DNA of 64,000 nucleotides. Origin: JAEUMY01 sp031394355. GTDB taxonomy: Bacteria; Pseudomonadota; Gammaproteobacteria; Burkholderiales; Usitatibacteraceae. The stretch is from assembly GCA_031394355.1 (NCBI GenBank), contig JANNSU010000081.1, positions 1 to 64,000 of the forward strand, read 5' to 3'. Numbering within the stretch: position 1 is the stretch's first letter; every line of letters begins with the position of its first letter. Below the pieces are notes generated by a model. The model was not told where the DNA came from and did no database searches. It worked only from the letters and a program-made list of their open reading frames with translations. Position numbers and translations under genes: made by a program. Below are positions 1 to 8,600 of the stretch, in pieces.

Positions 1-90
1 ATGATGCTTTGCAATCGCTGCGACGCAATCCTCGGCCTTAAGACACTCTTCAACGACCGCCTGCTTGAACGCCGCTGTGTACTTGGACAT
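1..90 (-). CDS. IS3-type transposase OrfA, N-terminal 30 residues (partial)
   Basis: The minus strand opens with ATG at 90 and stays open to the window edge. It encodes MSKYTAAFKQAVVEECL and continues as an acidic, Ala-rich stretch ending in His-His. The MSKY..FK..VV.E pattern is typical of the helix-turn-helix start of IS3-family OrfA proteins, which bind the element ends and join OrfB by frameshifting to form the active transposase. A GGGG tract lies about 8 bases upstream of ATG, and the inverted repeat lies 27 bases beyond the start. OrfB is outside the window. Confidence 0.65.
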   Translation of the reverse strand, partial: MSKYTAAFKQAVVEECLKAEDCVAAIAKHH

Positions 91-141
91 GAAAACACCC
101 CAAAAGAATGGACAGATGTCCAACTTCTGGGGTGCAGTTCA
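1..141 (-). mobile_element. End of an IS3-family-like insertion sequence (partial, runs off left edge)
   Basis: Positions 117-141 read outward on the minus strand as TGAACTGCACCCCAGAAGTT followed by GGACA. This resembles the terminal inverted repeats of IS3-family elements of the IS150 type. Just inside it, on the same strand, is the start of a transposase-like reading frame (1-90). Only one end of the element is in the window, so the other inverted repeat, the target duplication and intactness cannot be judged. The family is assigned from remembered end sequences and OrfA style, not from a search. Confidence 0.65.
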
Positions 142-201
142 AATGATGCGCCCGTTGACGTACTGCGAAGTTTCGCACTGACTGTTCGTACTACCTGTGC
201 G

Positions 202-945
202 CTAGCCGTGGAGAATCTTCGACAGGAATTCCTTGGCTCTTGGCGATCTTGCGTCCTGATTGTCGAAGAACTCCTCCTTCTTGCAGTCTTCGACAATCTT
301 GCCGGCATCCATGAAGATGACCCGGTGGCTCACCTTCCGCGCGAAGCCCATTTCATGGGTCACGCACATCATGGTCATGCCTTCGTGGGCCAGCTTCACC
401 ATGACGTCAAGCACTTCGCCGACCATCTCGGGATCCAGCGCGGACGTGGGCTCGTCAAACAGCATCACGATGGGGTCCATTGACAGCGCCCGGGCAATGG
501 CCACGCGCTGCTGCTGACCGCCGGAAAGCTGACCCGGAAACTTGTCCTTGTGCGTGATCAGCCCGACCCGGTCCAGCATCTTCAGGCCGCGTGCGAGGGC
601 CTCGTCCTGGCTGCGTCCCAGCACCTTGATCTGGGCAAGCGTGAGGTTCTCCGTTACGTTGAGGTGCGGGAACAGTTCGAAATGCTGGAACACCATGCCG
701 ACCCTGGAGCGCAGCTTGGAGAGGTTGGTTTTGGGGTCGGACAACGACACACCGTCGACGGTAATGTCGCCCTTCTGGAAGGGCTCCAGCGCATTGACGG
801 TCTTGATGAGCGTGGACTTGCCGGAACCGGAGGGGCCGCAGACGACAACCACTTCGCCTTTTTCAACCTTGGTGGTGTTGTCCGTCAGTACCTGGAAGCT
901 GCCGTACCACTTGCTGACGTTGTTGATTTCAATCATCGCTGACAT
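202..945 (-). CDS. gltL: Glutamate/aspartate ABC transporter ATP-binding protein GltL
   Basis: 247-residue ATPase of a polar amino-acid uptake system. It carries Walker A (GPSGSGKST, near residue 38), the Q-loop region (VFQHFELFPHL), the ABC signature LSGGQQQR and Walker B with the D-loop (LFDEPTSALDP), followed by the switch histidine in VTHEMGFA. It powers the GltJ/GltK membrane pair and is the last gene of the gltIJKL run. It starts 16 bases after gltK ends. ATG at 945 is used; a second in-frame ATG three codons later would give MIEINN, the usual family start. The IS end lies about 60 bases beyond its stop codon, so any native terminator may have been disturbed. Confidence 0.95.
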   Translation of the reverse strand: MSAMIEINNVSKWYGSFQVLTDNTTKVEKGEVVVVCGPSGSGKSTLIKTVNALEPFQKGDITVDGVSLSDPKTNLSKLRSRVGMVFQHFELFPHLNVTENLTLAQIKVLGRSQDEALARGLKMLDRVGLITHKDKFPGQLSGGQQQRVAIARALSMDPIVMLFDEPTSALDPEMVGEVLDVMVKLAHEGMTMMCVTHEMGFARKVSHRVIFMDAGKIVEDCKKEEFFDNQDARSPRAKEFLSKILHG

Positions 946-961
946 GTTGTGCGTGTCCTTT

Positions 962-1702
962 CTAGCGGATGATCGCGATGCGCGATTGCAGGCGCTTCAC
1001 GAGCAAAGAGAGTCCGAAACAGATGACGAAGTAGACCAGGGCAGCGAAGGTGTACATCTCGACCAGACGTCCGTCCCGCTGCGCCACCTTGGACGCGGCA
1101 CCGAGGAAGTCGGTGATCGACAGCACATACACCAGCGACGTGTCCTGAAACAGGATGATCGTCTGCGTCAGGAGAATGGGCAGCATGTTGCGAAAGGCCT
1201 GCGGCAAGACGATGGTGCCCATGGTCTGCCAGTAGTTAAGGCCCAGTGCATAGCCTGCCCAGACCTGACCACGCGGAATGGCCTGGATGCCTGCGCGCAT
1301 GATCTCGCTGTAATACGCCGCTTCGAACATCGTGAACGTGATGACCGAAGACCAGAACGCGCCCACTTTGATGGGTGGGGTGAAGCTAGTTGGCGCAGGC
1401 AGGCTAAAGACATAGCTCTTAACAAGTGCCCACAAATCAATCATCCACGCGCCAAGGTAGGGCACAAGAAAGTAAAACCAGAAGATCACCAGCAGCAGCG
1501 GGATGGAGCGCACCAGATTCACATAGCCTGCCGCGAACATCGACAGCGCCTTGAACTTGGACAAACGCAACATGGCCAGAAGCGTGCCGAAGAAGATGCC
1601 GCCCACCATCGCCATGGCAGTTAGCGTGAGGGTGAAGGTCATCCCCTCCTTGAAGAGGTAGACCCAGGAACGCTCGATGACATTGAAATCAAAATCACCC
1701 AT
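962..1702 (-). CDS. gltK: Glutamate/aspartate ABC transporter permease GltK
   Basis: 246-residue inner-membrane permease of the His/Glu/Gln family, with several hydrophobic helices. The EAA loop reads EIMRAGIQAIPRGQ.WAGYALG, the contact point for the GltL ATPase. The start ATG at 1702 is chosen because it gives MGDFDFNVIERSW, a normal family N-terminus, and lies 2 bases after the gltJ stop. A longer frame upstream would run through gltJ. It forms the transmembrane channel together with GltJ. Confidence 0.93.
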   Translation of the reverse strand: MGDFDFNVIERSWVYLFKEGMTFTLTLTAMAMVGGIFFGTLLAMLRLSKFKALSMFAAGYVNLVRSIPLLLVIFWFYFLVPYLGAWMIDLWALVKSYVFSLPAPTSFTPPIKVGAFWSSVITFTMFEAAYYSEIMRAGIQAIPRGQVWAGYALGLNYWQTMGTIVLPQAFRNMLPILLTQTIILFQDTSLVYVLSITDFLGAASKVAQRDGRLVEMYTFAALVYFVICFGLSLLVKRLQSRIAIIR

Positions 1703-1704
1703 GG

Positions 1705-2460
1705 TCAGTGCCCCCCGCCCGCAACCTGCGGCCCGATGAAGCCTGGCACAGCGACTTTTTTCTCCACCCACCGCATGCCGAACACGACAAAGATGTTGAT
1801 GAAGATGTAGATCAGCGTGGCTGCCGTGAACGCTTCGAACACCTGAAAGCTGAATTCCTGCATCGCGCGTGCGCGAGCAGTCAGTTCAAGCAGCCCGATG
1901 GTGAGTGCGACCGACGAGTTCTTGATGATGTTCATGAACTCGCTGGTCATGGGCGGCAGGATGATGCGATACGCCACGGGCAGCAGAATGAAGCGATAAG
2001 TCTGTGGCAGGGTCAGGCCCATGGCTGTACCAGCCATCAGCTGACCGCGTGGCAGCGTCTGAATGCCGGCTTTCACCTGCTCGGCCACGCGTGCGGCGGT
2101 AAAGAACCCCAGGCAAAGGACCGCCGGCACAAACGCGCCCCATGGTGGCGGCATCTGCTTGATCATCGTGCCAAGAGCTTTTGGCAGGACCTCGGGCAGT
2201 ACAAAGTACCAGAGGAACATCTGCACCAACAATGGAATGTTGCGGAACAGCTCAACATAAGCGTCGCCGAGCCTTACGGCCCACTTGAACGGCGTCGTTC
2301 GTATGACGCCAAGGAACGAGCCGATGACAAGCGCCAGAACCCAGGCGGACAGGGCAGTGGCCAGCGTCCATTGCACACCGACGAAAAGCGTGTAGAGATA
2401 GGTGCCCGATCCATCCGGGCTGGCCTCCCAGAAAATCTTCCAGTTCCAGTTGTATTGCAC
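1705..2460 (-). CDS. gltJ: Glutamate/aspartate ABC transporter permease GltJ
   Basis: 251-residue permease with the family N-terminus MQYNWNWKIFW, a membrane segment near residues 22-50, and the EAA loop EQVKAGIQTLPRGQLMAGTAMGL. The motif ELFRNIPLLVQMFLWYF is characteristic of amino-acid permeases of this group. Its stop codon is 2 bases before the gltK start, so translation is probably coupled. About 220 bases separate it from gltI upstream, and a terminator-like hairpin lies in that gap. Transporter genes may therefore be expressed at a lower level than the binding protein, an inference from layout. Confidence 0.94.
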   Translation of the reverse strand: MQYNWNWKIFWEASPDGSGTYLYTLFVGVQWTLATALSAWVLALVIGSFLGVIRTTPFKWAVRLGDAYVELFRNIPLLVQMFLWYFVLPEVLPKALGTMIKQMPPPWGAFVPAVLCLGFFTAARVAEQVKAGIQTLPRGQLMAGTAMGLTLPQTYRFILLPVAYRIILPPMTSEFMNIIKNSSVALTIGLLELTARARAMQEFSFQVFEAFTAATLIYIFINIFVVFGMRWVEKKVAVPGFIGPQVAGGGH

Positions 2461-2606
2461 GCATTGCCTCCCTTTGGTTTCCCCGTCGTTCTTTGTCTTC
2501 GGGGATGACGCGTCCTGCGAGCAGCGAAACTCAGTTTTTATTGTTTATGGATGCAAGCTTGCCACCTGCAACCGGTACACACAACGGGTTGGCCCGATTG
2601 TGCGAC

Positions 2607-2641
2607 AAATAAAAAACGGGGAGATCTGGTGACCTCCCCGT
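2607..2641 (-). terminator. Rho-independent terminator or attenuator after gltI
   Basis: On the minus strand, an 8-base stem ACGGGGAG / CTCCCCGT (2634-2641 and 2616-2623) encloses a 10-base loop and is followed by a T-rich tract (complement of 2606-2616). It sits 37 bases after the gltI stop and before gltJ. It could give partial termination, making more binding protein than permease. Confidence 0.8.
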
Positions 2642-2677
2642 CGGGTTATGCGTCGTCAGCGAGTGTTTTGCCGACGA

Positions 2678-3583
2678 TTACTGGTAAACAGCCGGGTCCG
2701 GAGAATCGGTCGGATTGGCCATGACCTTCTTGAGTTGCGGGCTCATCGGGGTGTTCATGTTGATGTTCTTCGGCGGGATCGGCGCCAGGAACCACTTGGC
2801 GTAGATCTTTTCGATTTCACCAGACTTCATGAGCGCCTTGACGGTGTCATCTGCCACCTTCTTGAAGGCCAGATCGTCCTTGCGCACCATGATGCCGTAG
2901 GGCTCAACGGAATAGGCTTCGGTACCGACAGCAAAGTCACCGGGCGCCTTGCTGTTGGCAACCAGGCCAGCGAGCAGGATGTCGTCCATGAAGAAGGCCA
3001 CGGCGCGATCAGTCTCGACGTTCAGGAATGACTCGGCGTGATCCTTGCCCGGGATGATGCTCATGCCCATGTTCTTGCCGGCGTTGGTTTCCGTCAGCCA
3101 CTTGATGTTGGTGGTGCCTGACGTGGACGTCACGGTCTTGCCCTTGAGATCATCCAGCTTGCTGATCTTCGATGCCTTCTTGGCAACGTAACGGTTGGCC
3201 GTCACAAAGGTGGTGACGACGTACGAGATCTGCTTCTGGCGATCAGCGTTGTTGGTCGTCGATCCGCATTCCATATCCACAGTGCCGTTGGCCAGCAGCG
3301 GGATGCGCGTGGCAGAGGTCACTACCTGAAAGTTAACCTTCAGGTTGGGCATCTTCAGATTGGTCTTCACTGCATCGACAATCTTGGCGCACAGGTCCAT
3401 GGAGTAGCCAATGGGCTGCTGCTTGTCATCCAGGTAGGAGAACGGGATGGACGCATCACGGTGACCCACCGTGATCGAGCCGCTGTCCTTGACCTTTTTC
3501 AGCGTATCGGCCTGTGCCAGAGCTGGAACCGCCAAGGCTGCGGCGATAGCGCCGATCATGAATTTTCTTGAAGTGTTGCGCAT
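2678..3583 (-). CDS. gltI: Periplasmic glutamate/aspartate-binding protein GltI
   Basis: 301-residue solute-binding protein. The start at 3583 gives MRNTSRKFMIGAIAAALAVP and then an ALAQA signal-peptidase site, a clear Sec signal. The mature part has the type 3 extracellular solute-binding fold: DSGSITVGHRDASIPFSY, an arginine-containing ligand loop, and VDMECGSTTNNADRQ, typical of glutamate/aspartate binders. AGGAG lies 10 bases upstream of this ATG. A much longer open frame exists upstream but has no secretory or family features. It delivers substrate to GltJK in the inner membrane. A terminator hairpin follows. Confidence 0.94.
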   Translation of the reverse strand: MRNTSRKFMIGAIAAALAVPALAQADTLKKVKDSGSITVGHRDASIPFSYLDDKQQPIGYSMDLCAKIVDAVKTNLKMPNLKVNFQVVTSATRIPLLANGTVDMECGSTTNNADRQKQISYVVTTFVTANRYVAKKASKISKLDDLKGKTVTSTSGTTNIKWLTETNAGKNMGMSIIPGKDHAESFLNVETDRAVAFFMDDILLAGLVANSKAPGDFAVGTEAYSVEPYGIMVRKDDLAFKKVADDTVKALMKSGEIEKIYAKWFLAPIPPKNINMNTPMSPQLKKVMANPTDSPDPAVYQ

Positions 3584-3773
3584 CTTTGAATGACTCCTCG
3601 TTGTGGTGTGAATAACGTGTCCTGAAGCTGATGTTGAACCTGCCGCGCGCGGACGGAATACCTTGCACGCTTCCGGATACAGCCCGGGAAATGTACCAAA
3701 TCTGGTCTTGTGGTCGCCAGTTTGCCACTGTTTAAGGCAGGCATAGCCATAACGTAACACGCGCAGGAAAAGT

Positions 3774-4721
3774 TTACTTATGCGTTTGACGCATAGTTTT
3801 AGCGCGCGTCGATTGTTGCCGTGACAGAAAGCTCCATAATCGATCCACCAGTGGCTTTGACTGGGTCCGATCGCGATACAGTCGAATCTCGATTTCGCCG
3901 ATCCAGCGGTCGTCACCGGCTAGCGCCAGCAGACGGGAACGCGTGCTTTGACTCGGCGCGGCCAGCGCACTGTCGGGTAGCCAGGCGATGCCGTGGCCCT
4001 CGATGGCCATCACCTTCAGCGCCTCTGCCATGTCTGTTTCGTAGCGCCTGCGCAGGAAGTGCGGTGTGCGGGCGGTTTCCAGAATGATGTCCACGATCCG
4101 GCCAAGAAAGGCATTGGGCGAATAGGACAGGTGCGGGACGGGCTGCTCGACGGTGCCGGGGAGTCGGTACATCGGCGCCCCGGTCTTGGTCACCTTGGCG
4201 TAGGGACGGATCATCTCCTTGCCGAGCGGCAGCATGTCATACCGATGTTCATCAAGCTGGATGGGTTGCTGTGGATGGTGGTAGCACATCAGCAGATCGC
4301 AATTGCCTTCAACCAGTGACATCACGGCATCATGAACATTCAGCGCCACCAGCTTGCACCCGAAGGACCCGAATCCCCTTTCTACCTTGGTCAGCCAGCG
4401 TGGATAGAAGCCCAGAGACAGCGCATGTGGAACCGCGAACTCAAGGGTGTCTGCGGGGATCGGACGGGAGCCCCGCACCATGGCTCTGGCATCGTAGAGG
4501 TCCCGCAGCAGCACGGCTGCGCTGTCGCGAAAGGCTTCGCCGGAAGGCGTCAGCTTGGTCGGATAGGACGTGCGATCCACCAGTGCAGCGCCAATCCAGT
4601 TTTCAAGTGCACGGATACGTCGACTGAAGGCGGGCTGCGTGACATGCCGCATCTCGGCAGATCGGGAAAAGCTGCCGGTTTCTGCGAGGGACAGAAAGTC
4701 CTCAAGCCAATTGAGCTCCAC
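3774..4721 (-). CDS. LysR-family transcriptional regulator
   Basis: 315 residues. The winged helix-turn-helix occupies residues 1-60 (LEDFLSLAETGSFSRSAEMR, then TQPAFSRRIRALE), followed by an effector-binding domain to about residue 300. The start ATG overlaps the 3' end of the racemase gene by 20 bases, so the two are probably co-translated, and gltI follows 190 bases downstream on the same strand. Position suggests control of glutamate/aspartate uptake or racemisation. The effector is unknown. The sequence recalls the HypT-like LysR branch, which is only a resemblance. Confidence 0.88.
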   Translation of the reverse strand: MELNWLEDFLSLAETGSFSRSAEMRHVTQPAFSRRIRALENWIGAALVDRTSYPTKLTPSGEAFRDSAAVLLRDLYDARAMVRGSRPIPADTLEFAVPHALSLGFYPRWLTKVERGFGSFGCKLVALNVHDAVMSLVEGNCDLLMCYHHPQQPIQLDEHRYDMLPLGKEMIRPYAKVTKTGAPMYRLPGTVEQPVPHLSYSPNAFLGRIVDIILETARTPHFLRRRYETDMAEALKVMAIEGHGIAWLPDSALAAPSQSTRSRLLALAGDDRWIGEIEIRLYRDRTQSKPLVDRLWSFLSRQQSTRAKTMRQTHK

Positions 4722-5412
4722 GGGTCAGGGTCTCTTCGAATGCGTGTCGGATACAGGCCCGGGCCAGGGCGGCGGTCGGATCCAGGCATTGTGCCTCAAC
4801 CGGCGTGCCCGGGGAGAGCAGCGGCAGCTCGGTACAGGCCAGGAGCAGGCAATCTGCCCCGCTTCCCAACAGCGCATCCGCCACGGCGAGGAAGTCAGGG
4901 ATGCCTTCGGCAGTCCGTCCCGACTTGACGCAGTGGATGGCCCTCATGAGGCGTTCGGCTTCCGCCCCGGATGGGGTGATGACTTGCACCGATTTTTCAC
5001 GCATTCGGGACTGGTAGAAGCCCGCCTTGATGGTGGCCGGCGTCGACAACAAGGCAATCTTGCGCACGTTCGGGGGCATGTCTGCCATGACGGCTTCAGC
5101 AATGTGCAACAGTGGAATCGTGAGCCCTGCCACGAGCTCGTTCGCCCAGTAGTGCGCGGTGTTGCAAGGCATGGCAATGGCTGTGGCACCTGCGCCTTGC
5201 ATGGTCAGCGCTGCATGAAGCAAGTCCGGCAAGGGCGAGGGGCCGCTTCCAGAGATGGCAGCAAGCCGGTCAGGAATCTGCGGAACGTTCCATACGATCG
5301 TCGGGACGTGATCCTGGTCCTTTACGGCAGGCGTGAACGAGAGGATCTTTTGCTGCAGGTCCAGGGTGGCGGCCGGACCCATTCCGCCGAGGATTCCAAT
5401 GAGTCTTGGCAT
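4702..5412 (-). CDS. Aspartate/glutamate racemase family protein
   Basis: 236 residues from ATG 5412 (a GTG at 5424 would add four). The N-terminus PRLIGILGGMGPAATLD is the signature of the Asp/Glu racemase superfamily. The two catalytic cysteines are present, in MPCNTAH (Cys83) and LLACTELP (Cys193), so a two-base epimerisation of an acidic amino acid (probably aspartate or glutamate) is plausible in the cytoplasm. It overlaps the lysR start by 20 bases. Linkage to gltIJKL and to the divergent glutamate dehydrogenase points to use of D-acidic amino acids; substrate chirality cannot be seen from sequence. Confidence 0.88.
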   Translation of the reverse strand: MPRLIGILGGMGPAATLDLQQKILSFTPAVKDQDHVPTIVWNVPQIPDRLAAISGSGPSPLPDLLHAALTMQGAGATAIAMPCNTAHYWANELVAGLTIPLLHIAEAVMADMPPNVRKIALLSTPATIKAGFYQSRMREKSVQVITPSGAEAERLMRAIHCVKSGRTAEGIPDFLAVADALLGSGADCLLLACTELPLLSPGTPVEAQCLDPTAALARACIRHAFEETLTRGAQLA

Positions 5413-5630
5413 GACGCGATTCACGAGTGGAGGATGACGACATCATAGGTATTCATGTCCAACAGGGCCAATGCCGTATGAGCATGGCGGCAGCCAACTC
5501 TCCCGCAGGTTATGCAAAGCGCGCATTGAGTGGGAGCAATCGCAATGTTTGGGAGACAATGCGTGCAACCCACACAGAGCCACCGGGAACACGATTCCCT
5601 AACCGGCCAACCAACGCATCGGAGATATGC

Positions 5631-8600
5631 ATGACATCCCCCATCGAAGAGCAGAAGATGGCCGCTCTGGCCGCAGCAGCGGGCCTGGCAGCGACCCGGC
5701 TTCAGGGCGCAGCGCGGGCTGAAGCCCAGGCATTCATCACGGCCTACTACACACAGGTTGATGCGGAGGACATCGCCAGCCGCAGCGCGGATGACCTGTA
5801 TGGCGCGGCGATGGCCCACCTGTCATTCGGTCGCGTGTTCGCGACGGGGTATCCGAAGCTCCGCGTGTACAACCCGCGTCTGGATGAGCATGGCTGGACT
5901 TCTTCACATACGGTGGTGGAGATCGTCAATGACGACATGCCGTTTCTGGTGGACTCCATCACGATGGAGATCAATCGCCAAGGGCATACGCTGAACTTGA
6001 TCGTGCATCCCTTGCTGCGAACCCAGAGGGACATGGAAGGCTCACTGGTTTCCCTGCAGCCGACCGATGCCAAAGCCAGACAAGAGTCGTTCATTCACGT
6101 TGAAGTCGAGCGGGAAGTCGATCCCGCGCGCCTGAAGGCGCTGTGTGAAGGGCTTCTCGCAGTGCTTTCCGATGTACGAGCAGCCACGACAGACTGGCCC
6201 AGCATGCGGCAGCGAGCAGAGGAAGTGGTTGCCACCGTCGCCAAGGGATCGAAGAGCCTGTCCCAAGAGGAGGTCCGTGAAGGCCACGCTTTCCTGGCAT
6301 GGGTGGCCGATAACAACTTCACCTTCCTCGGTTATCGCGAATATTCGCTGGAAACCGTAAGCGGCCAGGATCGGCTGTCGATTGTTGCAGGGTCGGGACT
6401 TGGTGTGTTGCGTGAACCCAAGCTGGGCGGCGTGTCGGCGAGTTTCAACGATCTGCCGGAATCCATTCGCAAGCTGGCCAGAGAGCCCAAGCTGCTGATG
6501 TTGACCAAGGCCAACACGCGCTCAACGGTGCATCGCCCCGGATATCTGGACTACATCGGCATCAAGCAGTTTGATGAAGCCGGAAACGTCACAGGCGAAA
6601 AGCGCTTCGTAGGTCTCTATACGAGCTCCGCCTACCACGCCAATCCTGATCAAGTGCCAATGCTGCGCGAAAAGGTTGCGCAGGTCATTGCACGCGCCGG
6701 GTTTCAGCCAGCCAGCCACATGGGCAAGAATCTGGTGAGTGTGCTGGAGAGCTATCCGAGAGACGAGCTCTTCCAGGTGGACGCGGAGCACCTGTTCAAC
6801 GCCGCAATGGGCATTTTGCGGCTGGGTGATCGACGCAAAACGCGTCTGTTCCTGCGTCGCGACGTCTTTGGCCGGTTTTACTCCTGCCTGATTTACCTGC
6901 CGCGTGAGAACTTCAATACCGACACGCGTCGCCGCATCGAAGGCATTCTCCTGCGGATGTTGCGGGGCCAGAGTGCCGAGTTCACTGTTCAGTTGTCGGA
7001 CGCGACGCTCGCCAGAATCCACATGCTGGTCCGCACATCGCCCAAGGATGAGCCACAAGCCGATGTGCGCACAATTGAAGAGGAAATTGTCCGGGTTTTA
7101 CGGCGATGGCGCGATGACCTGCAGTTGGCGCTGGTGGAGTCCGAGGGTGACGTGGCGGCCGCCCGGACGTTGAGGGTTTGGGGAGACGCCTTCCCGGTGG
7201 CCTATGAAGAGTCCGTTGGTGCACGACTCGCCATACACGACATCCAGTTCATGGAAGGGCTCAAGGCATCCGGCGACATCGCCCTGAATTTGTATCGCCC
7301 AGTTGATGCCGCAACCACTACTTTGCGCTTGCGCGTGTACCGGGCGGGTGCCTCGTTGCCGCTTTCCGGCAGCCTGCCGATGCTGGAGAACATGGGTGTC
7401 TTGGTGGATGACGAACAGTCCTATGCCATCACGCCACTGGAAGGCATGACGATCCACGTACACGACTTTGGCCTGAAGCTCACGCGACCGGTGGAGAATC
7501 TCGAAGAAGCCAAGCCCCTGTTTGAGGATGCGTTTCTTCGTGTGTGGCACAAGTCGTCCGAGAGCGACGGGTTCAATCGGCTTGCACTGGCCGCCGGACT
7601 GCGGGCGGACGAGATCGTCATGCTGCGCGCCTACGCGAAATATCTGAAGCAAACGGGATTTACCTTCAGTCAGGCGTATCTCGAGAACACGCTTTCCACA
7701 CATTCCGCCATCACGGCGCTGCTCACGCGAATATTCGCAATACGTTTTGACCCGGCCATTCCGGTTGATCGTGCAGAAGCCGAGGCTGCATTGGTTCTCG
7801 AGCTCAACGATGCGCTGAACGACGTGGCCAACGCCGACGAGGATCGAATCCTGCGCCGCTTCCTTGCCGTGATACAGGCGACGATGCGGACGAATTTCTA
7901 TCAGCGTACGCAAGCGAAAGTCCAGAAGGCCTATCTGTCTTTCAAAATTGAATCGAAACTCGTACCGGAGCTGCCGGAACCGCGTCCGCTTTTCGAAATC
8001 TGGGTGTACTCGCCACGCTTGGAAGGCATCCACCTCCGCTTTGGCAAGGTTGCGCGCGGCGGCTTGCGCTGGTCGGACCGGCCGGAAGATTTCCGCACCG
8101 AAGTGTTGGGCCTCGTGAAGGCGCAGCAGGTGAAGAACGCCGTCATTGTCCCGGTGGGCTCGAAGGGTGGTTTCGTCTTGAAGCAGGCTCCATCTGTCAC
8201 GGATCGTGATGCGTTCATGAAAGAGGGTATCGAGTGCTATCGCACGTTCCTGCGCGGCTTGCTCGATGTCACGGACAATCTGGTCGGCGGCAAGGTAAAG
8301 CCACCCTTGGACGTGGTTCGGCACGATCCCGATGATCCATACCTCGTTGTCGCTGCAGACAAGGGCACGGCAACCTTCTCCGACTTTGCAAATGCCATCA
8401 GCATCGAGTATGGCCACTGGCTGGGTGATGCCTTCGCATCGGGCGGATCGGCGGGCTACGATCACAAGAAGATGGGCATCACCGCGAAGGGCGCGTGGGA
8501 GTCAGTCAAGCGCCACTTCAGAGAGATTGCGGACCATGACCCCAAGGGCATCAATATCCAGACCACTGACTTCACGGTGGCCGGCGTGGGGGATATGTCT

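Noticed and set aside
165..176. GCGAAGTTTCGC near gltL, like the iterated palindrome
   Set aside because: The two arms are kept but the centre differs at two positions; one such case could be chance or the remains of a gltL terminator stem.
542..2508. Long plus-strand frames opposite gltL, gltK and gltJ
   Set aside because: They lie opposite well-supported genes and have no recognisable protein features.
7098..8465. 455-codon minus-strand frame opposite gdhB
   Set aside because: Antisense to a clear glutamate dehydrogenase in high-GC DNA; no family motif.
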